This document shows, in pieces, positions 5,140-5,154 of a DNA stretch of 5,154 nt. The DNA comes from Leptospira ellisii (GTDB lineage: Bacteria; Spirochaetota; Leptospiria; Leptospirales; Leptospiraceae), in NCBI RefSeq assembly GCF_002811955.1, contig NZ_NPEF01000231.1, positions 760 through 5,913 of the forward strand, in the 5' to 3' direction. The notes beneath the pieces were generated by a model. That model was given only the letters and a program-made list of their open reading frames with translations, did no database searches and was not told where the DNA came from. Position numbers and translations under genes: made by a program. Numbering within the stretch: position 1 is the first letter of the stretch; every line of letters begins with the position of its first letter.

Positions 5140-5154
5140 CGCCTCTATAAATTG

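Overview
The window is a fully one-sided block: every gene I can support reads on the minus strand, so transcription runs from position 5154 towards position 1. The genes are packed end to end, mostly with 1 to 25 base stop/start overlaps. The content (a terminase small subunit, a ParB-like protein, a putative DNA-base-modifying enzyme, several small proteins of phage type) indicates a phage or prophage, cut just as it enters the packaging module. There is no tRNA, rRNA, CRISPR array, transposase or integrase. The host is uncertain. The AT-leaning composition and Lys/Glu/Ile/Phe-rich proteins would suit a spirochaete such as Leptospira, but that is an impression, not a demonstration.

Layout in transcription order. 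(1) 5139-4547: two small uncharacterised proteins, 120 and 77 aa, coupled by an ATGA overlap. The second resembles a widespread small phage protein. They are followed by a hairpin at 4501-4524 that may end or attenuate the transcript. (2) 4475-4018: a previously unlisted 52-aa membrane peptide whose stop overlaps the start of a 100-aa helix-turn-helix protein. (3) 4017-3915: the only real intergenic gap, very AT-rich, with a TATAAT box and three TACTAA (TTAGTA on the transcribed sense) repeats about 37-39 bases apart. This is the likely promoter/operator of the next operon. (4) 3914-2978: two tandem paralogues of a DUF6908-like family, one of which has lost the family's most recognisable motif. 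(5) 2981-2790: a 63-aa helical protein. (6) 2793-381: a DUF488-type protein, a 434-aa two-domain protein (methyltransferase-like N-terminus, Mom/GNAT-like C-terminus) and a ParB/Srx-fold protein. (7) 388-1: the terminase small subunit, running off the window.

The most interesting part is (6)-(7). DUF488, the methyltransferase/Mom-like fusion, ParB and terminase are translationally chained, which suggests a compact DNA hypermodification (anti-restriction) cassette produced together with the start of DNA packaging. The N-terminal domain carries APTY where an amino-methyltransferase would carry DPPY or NPPY, so the chemistry may not be simple methylation. All functional statements rest on motif reading and family recollection; no database search was possible.
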